64,000 bases of DNA from contig CM049307.1 of the NCBI GenBank assembly GCA_026874595.1, forward strand, positions 43,902,362 to 43,966,361, written 5' to 3'. Positions within the stretch are counted from its first letter, which is position 1, and every line of letters starts with the position of its first letter. Positions 1 to 12,543 of the stretch are shown in pieces. Origin of the DNA: Sipunculus nudus (Eukaryota > Annelida > Sipuncula > Golfingiida > Sipunculidae). A model generated the notes under the pieces. It was not told the DNA's origin, ran no database searches, and worked only from the letters and a program-made list of their open reading frames with translations. The translations under genes and the position numbers were made by a program.

Positions 1-648
1 TAAAATCTGTATTTTTTTTATTATTCCGTCAAGTTTTAATTCATAATGATAAAGGGATAATAAAATTAAAAAGGATATACATGTATTGAGGAGAGTATTT
101 ATTCGATAGTTCTCTTAACGAATTAATTCGCAGAAAACAGTAAGACCGTGATAATGTAAGAAATTGTGATTAGTGCCCCATGCATGAGCTTTTCTATTGT
201 TGTATATAGAGTGCATTCATAATATACCATGCATGTATATGGACAACTGTCCCTGCGGGCGACATATTGATCATATGAAAGCAGGACGACTTAACGTATC
301 AGCTGCATTCAGTTAAGATATACAAAATACGAATTATTCAATGCAAAACAACCGTTTTTGCACTGCTCATGTATAATATTGTATTGAAAAATGCAGGTCT
401 GGGTTTTTATCTTATAAAAATCTCAAATTTATTAGAGATCAAAACTGAAATTATGAGAGGCAGTAAAAAGAGTTTTTAATATATAGTAAAAGTAAGCAAT
501 TTTAATTCCGGAAGCTCCTTTTTTATCTAAACATATGTTGTTATTAATAATAAAACTTTATGAAATATTCATTAATTTCAGTCTGATATTGAATATAAAT
601 ATAGGTTAAAATCTCACAAACATACAATAAACACACAAGATACATATA

Positions 649-652
<4 letters not shown>
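1..652. other. AT-rich intergenic sequence
   Basis: Low-complexity AT-rich DNA with no open frame of coding character, no splice-flanked exon and no repeat recognised. Nothing further can be supported here. Confidence 0.6.
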
Positions 653-701
<49 letters not shown>

Positions 702-720
702 GACTTGCATGCTTTATTAC

Positions 721-755
<35 letters not shown>

Positions 756-779
756 TAAAAGACATTCAGCCACTGACTT

Positions 780-858
<79 letters not shown>

Positions 859-860
859 AT
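653..860. repeat. (TA)n microsatellite cluster
   Basis: Several near-perfect (TA)n tracts lie within about 210 bases (roughly 653-698, 722-753, 783-860), separated by short unique spacers. Open frames crossing them encode only alternating Tyr and Ile and are artefacts of the repeat. Confidence 0.95.
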
Positions 861-2280
861 CACTCTGTCTGTATCATGATATAGAGTTGATTTCACGCCT
901 TTATTTGATCAGGAAAAGTGTTCTTTCAAAAACATTGTCTCAACGTGCATGACAGTGAAAGTAGTTGTGGTAAGACGTGCACACACCGCGTCAAGCAAAG
1001 GGACAACTTATGCCAGCATAAAATGTCTGTAAAAGACTGCACGGCGCTTAATAAGACAGGTTCCTATCAAACAAACACTGTGGCTGTAGATGGGCTGTTC
1101 TATAACACGTGCGTGAAGGGGACAACACCGTAATGGATTGTTGTTTTACATGAAGATAGATCTAAAGATTGAGTTTAGTCTATTCGTGACTACACTTACA
1201 ACAAAGAAAAGCGCAATGCACCGCATACATAAGGCTTGTTGGCTTACATGGTTCTCGACAGTGGTCTGAGCATGCGCGCACGCGCCAGGCGCGTGGCTAA
1301 AGCAATTGGCCACCCACGAGTTTTAGCGCCGAGGCGACCAAACGCGCATATACACAACTATGGACCCCCACACCTAAGTCCATCCATAATTGGGCCAGTT
1401 AATGTGACTGAGTTTTGTACCGAATAACCTTAATTTCAGATTTTCTGCTATATTACAGTTTGAAGGTATATTAAATGAAGAACATGTTTTAATTATTTAT
1501 TTTTTCACCAATATAATATATGTTAGCCCTATATAGAATATCTACTTAATAAACAAATGTGTCTGTAATAAATATTATTTTGAGCAAGGAAGTCTCAGTT
1601 ACGTTTTTAAAAATGATTATATTTGCATGTATTAATTTTATATATACACAGATTGCATATGATAATGTCGTGCGTATGCATGCATGTACACAGAACCTAA
1701 AATAAATGTTTTCCATTGCATTTTATTCATATATTACAACATAACGAGGTATGTTTATTAGATGTTTATATATTTCGGTGTCAAAATATATAAATATTAC
1801 CAGTGACGAATACGATCAGGGACAGGTCTCATATTATGAATTCTTAATTAAATTAATTGATTCCTGTACTGTATGTTTGTTTATATTGAACCTTAGATAC
1901 TCATGTTGAAGTTTTAGTGCAAACGCATGCAGAACTAAAGCTAACATTTTTTTATGTGTCCTCGTTGTGATATTAATTTAAGAAAACATGCACATGCCCA
2001 TCATAAGGAACGTTATTAATCGTGTGTATGAGTGAATACAGGTACATGTGTAAATGAATGCAGCTGTATTTAAATTAAAGTAACTCCTATATTAAAGCAA
2101 GTAATTTAAAAAGTGTCGCGTCAGTGAACGAAAAAGTTAATGGACGCGGGATGATAAAACGCTTGGCTTAAAGACGTGTGACCTATGGTTGATAATGGAG
2201 CGAAATCTGATTAAAGTTTAAAGACCCTAATAAGAGAGGAGAGAGGGAGGTACCAAGCTATACGTTTAATATTAAGTACT
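861..2280. other. Intergenic sequence, no gene seen
   Basis: Frames of 60-70 codons at 918 and 1236 have no recognisable domain and no flanking splice logic. The rest is AT-rich. I see nothing else in this stretch. Confidence 0.5.
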
Positions 2281-2761
2281 TAGAAGGTCAGGGGTCACTT
2301 TCGGGGGCCGGGCGGGGATGCTGGCCGCGTACTTTGATGTTTCCTGCGTACAATGCGAGCAATGACGTAGGAGTAATGACTTCATTCCACGGGTCACACC
2401 TTTGTGAATAGCTTGTAAAGACGGGGGTACCCACCCGAAAGAGGGGGGCATGCCCGGGGTCTACACTGCGGTGGAAGAAATCATCTATTTGGCTGCACTT
2501 GACGGACCCAGAAGAGGCGAAAAAAAGAACACTATGGAAATTGATGGCACCCTTAGGACCCCCCAACAGAGAAACATAGCTGTTTTGAGACGCATTGGCG
2601 CTGCACCACTCATTTATAGTCCTCCAGGAGAAGTTAACTGGAAGAAAATACCTGTTCCCTTTGACTTTTTATTTGGCTCGCGCAACAAGCACCGAGTTTT
2701 ATCTATTTCTGCTGTGTCAGCGATATTGAATTCGCCAAGTGGGCGGCCTAACTATACATAG
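2281..2761. other. GC-raised block with an unassigned 103-codon frame
   Basis: Base composition is visibly richer in G and C than the flanks. An ATG frame runs from 2450 to 2761 on the + strand, and an overlapping minus-strand frame (2288-2566) is also open. The + frame has a mixed, non-repetitive composition, but I recognise no domain and see no conserved motif. It could be a chance open frame, a non-coding regulatory block or an orphan single-exon gene. I favour chance or regulatory sequence. Confidence 0.2.
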
Positions 2762-3190
2762 GTATATATACCACGGAACTCTAAAGCATATAGGTGATTC
2801 ATCAATCAGACTGCTAATAAAATATGTTCTGTATGTCTTTTATTACACCACCAATCATAAACACATCTTATTATATGTTTTCAGAGTTTGAAATAAACAC
2901 ATATTGAATTATAACTATATAAATATGTAAACCCGTATAAATATAAACGTGCAATTTTGACTACTGAAAAAAATATATCATATATAATATTTACTTTATT
3001 CTTAGACTGTGTTTTTTCACCCCTTTTTAGATCATTTATCGAATGTCAGTGACAGATATTGATACGTTTTAATTACAACAAGAACTGGAGTAATACAGAA
3101 TGTGTGACAGTTCTTATTGACAGAGTATATAAATATAATATACATGCACGGAAAGGAATATAGCATACTGTATGGTCACATATTTTTTAT
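2762..3190. other. AT-rich intergenic sequence
   Basis: AT-rich DNA without recognisable features. Confidence 0.5.
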
Positions 3191-3194
3191 AGTC

Positions 3195-3460
3195 CCCGCC
3201 GATGAGATTTAGTTTTCACTCACGCCTCTCTGTCTGTTAGTGTATTTAATTGATTATCTGTAAGCACGATCACGCAAAAACAACTGAACCGACTCCATAA
3301 AACTTAGTGTAGTGGTGGGAAATGGAACAGAGATAACCATTACCAAGTTTTATGTGGATCTGCATGGGTAAAATAATGGGCCAAATCCAGTAGGATTATT
3401 CTTTGCCTTAAATTGGCGGAGGTATGGACTCTTCTGAGAGCCATTCCAGTTCCGCACGTA
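3195..3460. repeat. Probable dispersed repeat with GGCGGAGG-type end
   Basis: The segment starts near a CCCGCCGATGAG block and ends near TTGGCGGAGGTATGG. The middle contains CACGCAAAAACAACTGAACC, which resembles a short interspersed element common in marine invertebrate genomes as I remember it. The GGCGGAGG end is shared with the repeats at 58.6 and 63.1 kb, but the interiors differ. No target duplication was identified, so the family is unassigned. Confidence 0.35.
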
Positions 3461-3960
3461 TTACCTGTCCATTTAACGTTAGAATTGTTTGTTGCCTATG
3501 ATTTATTGCAAGGAGACCCCATGGCTTGATGACTAACTTGTGTTTTCAGTGTATTGTGTGTGATTGTGACAAGTTCCACTGAGATGTTCTCATATTAACG
3601 TTGATGACAGACAGAAGGGAATGCACATAACACAGTTTATAGATAAAGCACTTAGTATAACGAATAACCAGCCAGTTATCAAATATATACCGGGATTAAA
3701 GATTGTACTGGTGGGAATTGTAAAGAAAATTTATTTATGATAATAGTCCGAGAGTGATTAGGGTGCAACCTTAACATATATAGTAACATAAAACCTTGTA
3801 TAGACCTCTTGCCAAAAGATTAGTAAACTATACAGTTTCGTCCGGACAGCTGGCAAGATTGTCGGATGTCGATATTTCTTTGAGGTCAGCTTTGCATGTA
3901 TTATCGCATTAATCACTTTGTCGACAGGCTATTTAAATGCAATATAACGTGATCCTGAGC
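3461..3960. other. Intergenic sequence, nothing seen
   Basis: No repeat, RNA or coding signal is recognised. Confidence 0.4.
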
Positions 3961-4500
3961 ACTTGTTGACAACCCGATAAGGGCAAGCTTGGAGATCAAG
4001 TAGGGAGCTCACATATCACCGCGCATGTCCCGGCACCTGCGCACTGTTGACTCTTGCCTGCCGGCCGAGACCCGACGAGTATAATCGGAACGTAACGCGG
4101 GCTCACGATGTTTACCGAACCGGCCGCGGAGGACCGACCGCGCAGCCCCCGGTACCAACCAGTATGTGTTTTAAATAATTCTAATTGATTCATGACTGTA
4201 ATCCTCGAGGATAGGACCCGTCAGCGCCTGGGCAGCGGCAGGACATAAATCCGCTTTTGGCAGCGGAATTAGAAACAGAATCTGCATTGTAGTTAGAAGA
4301 GGGTACATGAATATTAATGAGCCATTTTGGATTGGCGGTGAAGGGCCATTATGGGGGCGGTGGAAGTCCAGGTGGGGCCCTTTGGGAGGGTGGGGACCGG
4401 GTCACGAGCTCTCGACCCCTCCCGCCCATGCAAACGCGGCTGAGAAATATTTTGCCCGGGTTTTGTGTTTAATAATACACTCTACCAAGCAACGACGTGT
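3961..4500. promoter_or_regulatory. GC-raised, non-repetitive block (possible cis-regulatory DNA)
   Basis: The block is unlike its AT-rich surroundings. It combines GC-rich stretches (CCGGCCGCGGAGG, GGGGGCGG) with homeodomain-like motifs such as TTCTAATTGATT and ATGAATATTAATGA, and an octamer-like CATGCAAACG. No tandem or inverted repeat and no coding pattern is visible. A regulatory role is inferred from composition and motif density only. Confidence 0.25.
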
Positions 4501-5050
4501 ATGATAAGAGACAAATATATCCAAATGATATATGAATGAGTTTATTTATTGTAGTGTCATGTATAAAAATACAAGAAGGAATACAGTAAATGTCTGCTTA
4601 TAGTACCCAACCTCGCAGGAGTTTATATGACCCTCATTACTCTAGTCGATGAAGGTAGCACAAAAGTTCTTTCTAATCTCCCATGCTTTGGCTACTAATT
4701 CACTGATTTCAACATAATTATGTTTGTTTTAATTTTTTATATGTAAATATAAACAATGTATAAATGTATATGTGTATATGTATGCAACAAAGAGACAGAC
4801 AGACAGACAAACAGACAGACACACAGAGATGGAACGATATACCTGTACATACGCATTAAAGTCTGACCGTATCAGCTGATGTGGTCGCTACAAATTCATA
4901 CACACACACACATTCTTTGTTTGTTTGCTTCACAGGGCAATAGACGCATCAGATTTTCTGGATTAAGGTCAGGGGATTTATTTCAAAACCGATGCTTTAG
5001 AAATAATGAAAGAATATGCAATTTATCTTCAATCTAAAGTAAAATATTGA
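4501..5050. other. AT-rich intergenic sequence with short (ACAG)n tract
   Basis: A degenerate (ACAG)n run sits at about 4793-4830 and a short (CA)n run at about 4899-4911. Nothing else is supported. Confidence 0.6.
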
Positions 5051-5660
5051 TCAAATATAACGGCAAAAAATCGAAGACGCGCGTTCAGTGCTTTCCATTT
5101 TTAGACAGGAAACAAGCTTCAGCATACGATACTACACTTTCAAACAACTATTCATGGCATTATGCCAAATTTCTATTAGCCGAAAGACATTTCCCAGATG
5201 CGAAAACTTGAGATCCCGCCGGTCGTTTTGTCGTCAGGACAATGTCGCGTGCTTCGCCGTCTGCAGAAGGCTTCCAACATTTAAGATCATGGCATACATA
5301 TACATTCACTCGAACAACAATATACACATCCCATTAAGAGCCTTCATGTTCCAGTCATCACCAGAAATCACTGGCACATCTGGCCTATTGAAGTGTGTGT
5401 CTCTCAATTATTGTCAAGTCTCGCAGACATTGTCGTTCTACCACTGCTCCACTTTCCGGCATGTCGGAAGTGGAATGTGACACGCGCGCCGAGCTGCGCC
5501 GCTCGGTTGCGCAAGAGCACAAAGACAATATCCTGACATCGGAAACGGTTTATTTGTTGCGGTAGTCAGGGCCGGCCCCGTGACACCTATTAGTTTACAA
5601 TGGTCACACCATCGGCGGGGAAATGACCCGAAATGAATAATACTTTCCGTTTAACTCCCG
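5051..5660. promoter_or_regulatory. GC-raised, non-repetitive block (possible cis-regulatory DNA)
   Basis: Non-repetitive sequence with raised GC, CpG-rich around 5485-5520, plus motifs such as TCAATTATTGTCAAG and ACAATGG (a SOX-type core). A 130-codon frame at 5088-5480 begins with GTG, not ATG, and has no recognisable domain, so I do not call it a gene. The regulatory label is tentative. Confidence 0.2.
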
Positions 5661-6255
5661 AAAGAGATTTACTTTTCACGCTCCAAGCATCCTAGTGTAA
5701 ACCCCATAAATTACCTGAACTAAATATTACCTGGACAGCCCTAATTTATCCTGAGTCTCCATGAATTCCAGGCATGTTAAGGGATTAGCTAGACTTTCCT
5801 GTACATATATATGACAGGAAGTTTGGGTTTTGTACATGGTCAGTGGCAGGTGTCCGCGACTGCTGAAAGTTTTATTGCTTGAATAAATTTTGATTTTCCC
5901 ACCAAGGTGTCAGGAAATGTAAATTATTTCTATTTACAAACATACATTATTCATAGCAACTTGAAATATATGGATATACCATATATTTTAAAGGGGAACT
6001 GCAGAAATTGGGTGCCAATATCTGTATATTTTAAGTTATTTGCATATATATTATATATATTAATAATATAATAACATTAATTTGATCAAAAAGTACATCA
6101 TTCAATTATACAGTTTGGAATACTTCTGTGATACATTAAATTTAAACACAAGTATTATTTTTATTGTATAAAAAATATTTTAAACTGTTAAGTACTCTAT
6201 ATGTTATAGCATGCAGGACTTTATTAAATTATATACAACTCGAGAAAATTATATA
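5661..6255. other. AT-rich intergenic sequence
   Basis: Nothing recognised. The stretch ends at the TA that flanks the MITE at 6256. Confidence 0.5.
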
Positions 6256-6664
6256 CTGTGGTTGGCTTTATATTCGCGAGGCTGAAATTTCGTTATTCCT
6301 TAATTTTGAACGTTCCACGGGGGTTTCATTTTCGCGATGGCACCAGCACCTGTAAAATCTAAGTACAGCAGATTCTGTATTGATGTAAAATTGCGAAAAA
6401 AAAATCCTACAAAACCTTACTAATCACTGTTTCATTCATTAAATTATGACTTGTATCACAGTCGATATGTATCACAGCGTGTGAGTACGGCTAATGCATG
6501 GGCCAGTTTCGAAAACCGGCAGAGATAAGGTTGCTGTTAAGGTTGTTTTCAGAGGTCATCTTAGTCAAAGGGGCATCTTATTCCCGGGGGTCTCATATTC
6601 GCGATTATTTCACATTCGCCAATATCGCGAAATTAAAACCCTCGCCAACAAAAGGGCAACCACA

Positions 6665-6665
<1 letters not shown>
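6256..6665. mobile_element. MITE, TA-flanked, terminal inverted repeat CTGTGGTTG
   Basis: The left end reads TA|CTGTGGTTGGC and the right end GGCAACCACAG|TA, giving inverted termini and a TA target duplication at both borders. The ends continue into imperfect subterminal repeats built on TTCGCGA words (about 6272-6340 and 6590-6655). At about 410 bp with no coding sequence it is a non-autonomous element. TA duplication fits the Tc1/mariner superfamily. A related single end lies at 38687. The right border abuts a (TA)n tract, which could mimic the duplication on that side. Confidence 0.65.
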
Positions 6666-6714
<49 letters not shown>

Positions 6715-6754
6715 TAGTATATATCTATATAAAGAGAGAAAGACAGACAGACCG

Positions 6755-6820
<66 letters not shown>

Positions 6821-6860
6821 GCAGGGAGTAAGACAGAGAGAAAGGCAGAGAGACACAGAG
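6666..6860. repeat. Compound (TA)n-(GA)n microsatellite
   Basis: About 50 bases of (TA)n are followed by a degenerate AGAC tract and then about 59 bases of (GA)n (6759-6817). The long frames across this region (6494-6937 and 6498-7031) owe their openness to the repeats, giving YIYI and RERE peptides. Confidence 0.95.
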
Positions 6861-7699
6861 AGAGTATATATACAATTGCTTTTTACCTCTGGAAAAGCAT
6901 TATGGACGATCATCGTATTCAGATTATTTCCCTATAATCTTAACATACTAAAACTAATTTTTATTGTGTGGTTTGTAACATTTCATTTTACTATATTTAT
7001 TTATGAGTTTTGCAGCTGTGATTGTGTATAGAGACTTTCTTTAATATGGAGTTGGTTCATGATCGCCCATGGGTTATAAGGCTCGTTTTATTACATAATA
7101 ATTAAGTCTAGCCATGTTTTATTTGTTTATAATCAAAGCTATACTCGCCAGCCTTGTAGATTAATCCAATGAACATAAAATACAATAATATGACTGCTTG
7201 GTATAAGTAGCGTGTGTCGTTATATTTACGAGGCGTGCCTTCTTTTATTATAGCTGACCTATTGTGGACGGGAGTATACATATGCCCAAATTAAGCTAGT
7301 CCTCATGACAATCGAAATCTCACGTGCGGTCCGCTCACGAAAATCAGCGGCGTTTTTTGTACGAATAAACGCGCGTACAAACGCCACGCGCCGGGGCGGT
7401 CTGCTTTTGTTAGGCGGGCGTGCAAAGAACTTTTTATTTGGAGTTGACTATATATGTCTGCACAAAGGCTACATATGATATCTCTTTTATACATGCCGAA
7501 TATACTAAGATCATATGTATACTTGCATGCTCTTTGTATATACCCTTTAATTAAATACCCATTAATTAGTTCATCTCATGTTGGTAAAAACTATAACGCG
7601 ATAACGAAGTCACTAGCTATATATATTCCATTTGATTCTTGATTCATGATTTACCTTTCGCTTCACGATTCGATAAGCAAAGGGACATTCTTTATACAT

Positions 7700-7734
<35 letters not shown>

Positions 7735-7938
7735 AAGTATTTTTACAGAAAGCAGTATACTATCAAACTTAAATAGCCAAGGTTGAAAAGAAAGGAAATA
7801 CTTATTGTCTTAAACAGTGCCTGATCAACATATCATAGGAATAGAATTCTTGTATATATATGCATGTATACTACATGCATAGCTGCATTATGCATATGTA
7901 CCAATGCATATGTATATAGTTGTTATTTCAAAATAAAG

Positions 7939-7986
<48 letters not shown>

Positions 7987-8195
7987 CTACAGGTTTCCTG
8001 CAATAAACAACTAGTATATATAGAGTGCTCTATGATATCTTATAACACCAGAGCTTTATTATTACACAAATATAGAGAAGACAGCCTTATATACCTGATG
8101 AGCACAACATGTTGCACGAAACTATATGTATATTATATAGTATAGTATATAATAAAAATGTCTGACAAAACTTGATTCCTCTATATTTGTATGAT
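6861..8195. other. AT-rich intergenic sequence with two (TA)n tracts
   Basis: Tracts of (TA)n occur at about 7704-7730 and 7944-7984. A small GC-raised patch lies at 7310-7420. No gene is recognised. Confidence 0.5.

Positions 8196-8276
<81 letters not shown>
8196..8276. repeat. (TA)n-(GA)n microsatellite
   Basis: Near-perfect TA repeats with one interruption run into about 20 bases of GA repeats, immediately before the hairpin element at 8279. Confidence 0.95.
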
Positions 8277-8278
8277 GG

Positions 8279-8429
8279 TTAAGATAAACAGTGACGCCTT
8301 TTAGATAGACTAACTAGTTTATTAACACACGAGCTTTCGAAGTACACAGACTTCTTCGTCAGGTGGAAAGCTCGTGTGCTAATAAACTATAGTTAGTCTA
8401 TCTATATAAGGTGTCACTGTTTATCTTAA
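8279..8429. mobile_element. Long inverted-repeat hairpin (60-bp arms), possible retroelement terminal fragment
   Basis: Arms at about 8279-8338 and 8366-8429 are imperfect reverse complements. Each carries TTAAGATAAACAGTG at its outer end and GAGCTTTC or its complement at its inner end. The 27-base centre holds a second hairpin, GAAGT/ACTTC. On the minus strand the centre reads CTGACGA, then that small stem, then GAAA, which resembles the conserved strands of a hammerhead ribozyme core. Downstream, at about 8428-8471, the text ACTAACACGGCTATATCAC follows. Sequences of this kind resemble ends of Penelope-like retroelements as I recall them. The assignment is tentative. Confidence 0.5.
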
Positions 8430-8470
8430 ACTATATAGACTTCAACTATATAGACTAACACGGCTATATC

Positions 8471-8474
<4 letters not shown>

Positions 8475-8540
<66 letters not shown>
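8475..8540. repeat. (TA)n microsatellite
   Basis: An uninterrupted TA run of about 65 bases just downstream of the hairpin element. Confidence 0.95.
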
Positions 8541-8543
<3 letters not shown>

Positions 8544-8842
8544 TGTAAAGCAACACATTCTTGCAAAAAGTATATATCAAATATATGGACACAAAATATT
8601 CAGCTGTTCTTTATTGAATTAACAATCGGATGCCACAAACATATTTTAATAGAGTTCTGAATCAAACTGCTTTGATTTTTATGGATTGGGATTTATAAAT
8701 CACATTACCTCGATTTTAACAGAAACATGATAATCATCAATTTTAATGGCATTTGAAATAAATAATAATAAGTGTGTTATTTATGTAGCTCTCATTACAT
8801 ATGTATTGAATCAAGTCATAAGCACTTTATATACATGTGACA

Positions 8843-8877
<35 letters not shown>

Positions 8878-9466
8878 AACATGATAACTGAACTGCATTA
8901 TAATTGCATGGTTATAATTTTTTACAGAATCGTTATTATACAATCGGTTTTTAAAGAATCGTGCTTTTTATGTAAACATAATGGCTAAATCAGGATATTT
9001 CCACTTTTATATAAACAAGCACGTGATACAAAATATCAGATCGGATGTATTAAACTGATTTTTTTAATGAAATCGTTATTACCGAATTGCTGAATTCAGA
9101 ACGAAATTGTATATATTTAGAGTCATGATTTCTGTGTCATGTTTCAACAATTAATTTATTTTACATTTGTGATTTCAATCACATTACATCGATTTCTGTG
9201 CAATCGCGATAACACTGAATCGGAGTGAATCGTATCTTATACGAATCTCGACTTCTGAAATCTTCAAAGTAAGTTATTATTTCTGCATGCATGGATGAAT
9301 TCTCGGGATTGATTAAACAAGTGCATGCACTCATTTATCAGAAACAAACATATTCGCTTTTGCATATAAACCATACAGAAAGTTAATAAAGGAATAATTA
9401 AGAAGTATAATAATAATGTATTCTTCTCTATATAAAGTCAGCATGTGTATATCACAGTGTTTTACT

Positions 9467-9520
<54 letters not shown>

Positions 9521-10163
9521 TGCATGAAGTAAAAGTACAGCAAAGCGGAGTTATATAAATATATATAGAATTTTTATATAAAAAACAATCCAGAGAAATA
9601 TATAAGTAACATATATGTTTTAAAGTCAAAGTAAATGTTGTAGATAAATCATTAATTCAGAGGCCTCGGGCAAATTACCATTTGTTAATGCATGATTGTA
9701 TGCTATATTGTCTTTAATAAATTATAATTAACACATGCATGGAATAACATTCCAGGTATTTATCAGCATGAAAGCCAATTGATATGCATTATATCTGTAC
9801 GACCGCGTGTGTTCCCACTGTATTATGGCCATTATTTTCTCAAATGTGAATTTTATCACACATTCTGCAATTAAAGTTGATGATTGGCCAAAGGACTTTA
9901 ATATGAGCGACAAACATAAAAAGAAGTAATTAATTCTGAAAAAAATAAATATGTTTAATATTTAACTGTTTCCTTGTCCATATAAACATGTTGCTTTTCT
10001 TACATTGAACTTCCGTATGAACATATAGCAACACCCATGCATATACAGCTTTAATGTATATATAGAAGTCTTCGAACGTGTACTTGCATGCGTGCATACA
10101 TGTGATTTTATATGTTTTATATATTGTCCACATATGTTGTCTTATGTAAAACAATTAAAAGCA

Positions 10164-10212
<49 letters not shown>

Positions 10213-10450
10213 CATCATTATACTAACTGGAGTTCTGGATATGCATGGGTGCGCATTTACGTGTGCCCGTTTTAGTGCGCGAAATATAACCAGATAAAAA
10301 TTGCTTATGTAAATTTCTATGTATAATAAAACGCTTCGCACCTGTTAGAAGGAGGGTGTTAAAATTATTGGTACTATCTCTATCCTTTATAACTGAAACT
10401 TGTATATCCCCGTTGAGGCCGGATGCCGGCCAGGCGGGTGTACGCAGATG
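8541..10450. other. AT-rich intergenic sequence with three (TA)n tracts
   Basis: (TA)n tracts at about 8845-8877, 9472-9517 and 10167-10209. Short frames here are low-complexity or have no recognisable content. Confidence 0.5.
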
Positions 10451-10950
10451 ATGTATCATTATGTAGCCATGCTGTATTGTTGTCTACAACACAGGATGGT
10501 GGTTTATGCTTTTCGCGCACGGTTTATTTATTAAAGAACACCGCTCCATTCCTATTGACGAGGATCTTTGGTTTTCATCTATAGGCATCGACGGGGGGCT
10601 GCCTCCAAGTGGCTCTGTTTCCGCTAAACATTTGGTCAGTCGATGTCGTAAATTCACACATGGCATAATAAGCATTAATCTAATTAACGACTGGTGCCCG
10701 GTGCAGGGAGAAATAAATATACTAATAATGGAAAGCCTGAAATTGAATGTTGGTTCTGCGAGGTAGGGGTGCCCACGCGAGCGTCGTTTGGGCTCAGCGG
10801 GCGCGGCTATCCACGGTGATTACGCCACGTCGCGTGGAAATTTATGCTGACAGTCGCTACAAAAGCGCGCACGACTTGCACGTGTGGGGGCAATGGCGCA
10901 CACCGGCGGTTCAAAATATACCGAACTGATGATAAGTGCCTTATGGTCAG
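10451..10950. promoter_or_regulatory. GC-raised, non-repetitive block with homeodomain-like motifs
   Basis: Composition changes to near-even GC, with CpG-rich text around 10770-10920 and a motif cluster GCATTAATCTAATTAACG at about 10671-10688. Several overlapping short frames are open on both strands (10506-10766 +, 10484-10675 -), which argues against any one being real. A possible regulatory block, inferred only. Confidence 0.25.
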
Positions 10951-11147
10951 TTGTCCGCTGTTCACGTAAGGTGGACATGATATATACCAGAAGTCTTACA
11001 TAATAAATTTGATTTTCCCCATTGCAGAGCTGCAAGCTTTCCTGCAATGCTTAATGCATGCAGCCGTAATAAACACATATTTTATGCATCTTGCAAGGTA
11101 TGTCGTGTAGGGAAACATTTTGTAATGATTCAAATTATGTTACATAT

Positions 11148-11379
11148 GGTTTATTTTCTTTGATATATTGTTCTTACAATGATGAACAAATATGTTATAG
11201 AATTGCATGCAATTCGAGGTCATCCGGTATGACCGGTGTACTGATGTGTGTACGTATTAAGTAGGGTTTATTTTCTTTGATATATTGTTCTTACAATGAT
11301 GAACAAATATGTTATAGAATTGCATGCAATTCGAGGTCATCCGGTATGACCGGTGTACTGATGTGTGTACGTATTAAGT
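11148..11379. repeat. Near-identical 117-bp tandem duplication
   Basis: The block at 11148-11262 is repeated at 11265-11379 with no difference I could find over about 115 bases. Each copy contains the palindrome AATTGCATGCAATT and the inverted repeat GGTCAT-CCGGT-ATGACC. The identity implies a recent duplication or an assembly duplication. Confidence 0.9.
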
Positions 11380-11380
11380 G

Positions 11381-11382
<2 letters not shown>

Positions 11383-11432
<50 letters not shown>
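11383..11432. repeat. (TA)n microsatellite
   Basis: A TA run of about 50 bases directly after the second copy of the 117-bp duplication. Confidence 0.95.
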
Positions 11433-11439
<7 letters not shown>

Positions 11440-12465
11440 ACACACCGAGGCCGGTGTAAAATGAGGTCATCAAAGGAAAACAATATACGAAGTAAGTTAA
11501 TAAACGATGATAGTAAGTAAAATATTATTAATGTTTGCAACTCACCATGCAATACTGATACACATGCAAGCTTTGGTTTTGGACGGTTACTGATTTCCAC
11601 GATAATTACGGTATCTAAGGGCTGCTTTTGCCATAATTTACCGTACCGTTGTCGTGATATCGCGTGATATCGTGAAGTGCTTTATCCAAGGGTTTGGTTC
11701 GCAAAAATGCCCATCAGGATTACTTGCAGAAAACCACTCTATCGGTATAGCTTCGATCTACGTTCTGAATATATAACGTTTATTTTCAGGAATGTCATTT
11801 ATTTTAAATATTTCGCATTGAAATCGGAAATCTATAAAGAAGTAATCATTCTAATTTTGAATATATATGGATATAATGTGCATGAAATTTTATATTCGTA
11901 TGTGCATGCATATGTGTGCATATTTGTGTGTGTGTGTGTGTGTCTGAGAGAGAAAGAGAGAGAGAGAGAGAGAGGAGAGGAAGAGAAAGAAAGAGACAGA
12001 CAGACAGACAGACAGATACTTGACTTTCGGTGTGCGTGCCGTACCTGTAGTATGACAGGTGGTCACACGTACACGGGACATTGAGTCTATAATGTTACTT
12101 ACCTCAGCAACATATAATTTGTGAGGTTAATTCAATTACAGGAGATAGTATCGGTCTCCCTGCGGTGACCAAATGACCATTACCTGGTTATTTGTAGGGT
12201 CAGTGTGGCTGAATGACCGGCGGACAGGAGTGTCTATCTGACCAATCAGTGTCACTGACCCGCTGTGATGTCACTGATCTAATCACAGACTGCCGTGATC
12301 TGACCCCTGTCATTTTATTTCTACTCCCCTACTTAGTCTCTGTATAACACTATACATCTATCTTACCACTCATCCGTATACTCGCCTCAAGGTACCGCTA
12401 TTTTCGGCACGCTTCTCCGTTATCTACGGTATATATTATAACGTACAAACACACACGCACTCATG

Positions 12466-12469
<4 letters not shown>
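11433..12469. other. Intergenic sequence with compound (GT)n-(GA)n-(ACAG)n tract
   Basis: The compound tract spans about 11925-12017. The 135-codon frame crossing it (11677-12084) is supported only by repeat openness and is not called. The part at 12120-12310 is richer in GC and contains several TCAGTG and CACTGA words, without a clear repeat unit. Confidence 0.5.

Positions 12470-12541
<72 letters not shown>
12470..12541. repeat. (TA)n microsatellite
   Basis: A TA run with a few interruptions. Confidence 0.95.

Positions 12542-12543
<2 letters not shown>

Noticed and set aside
5088-5480. 130-codon open frame
   Set aside because: It starts with GTG, has no recognisable motif and no supporting splice context.
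6494-7031. Two overlapping frames of 147 and 177 codons
   Set aside because: Their middle is (TA)n and (GA)n microsatellite giving YIYI and RERE peptides; the flanks have no recognisable domain.
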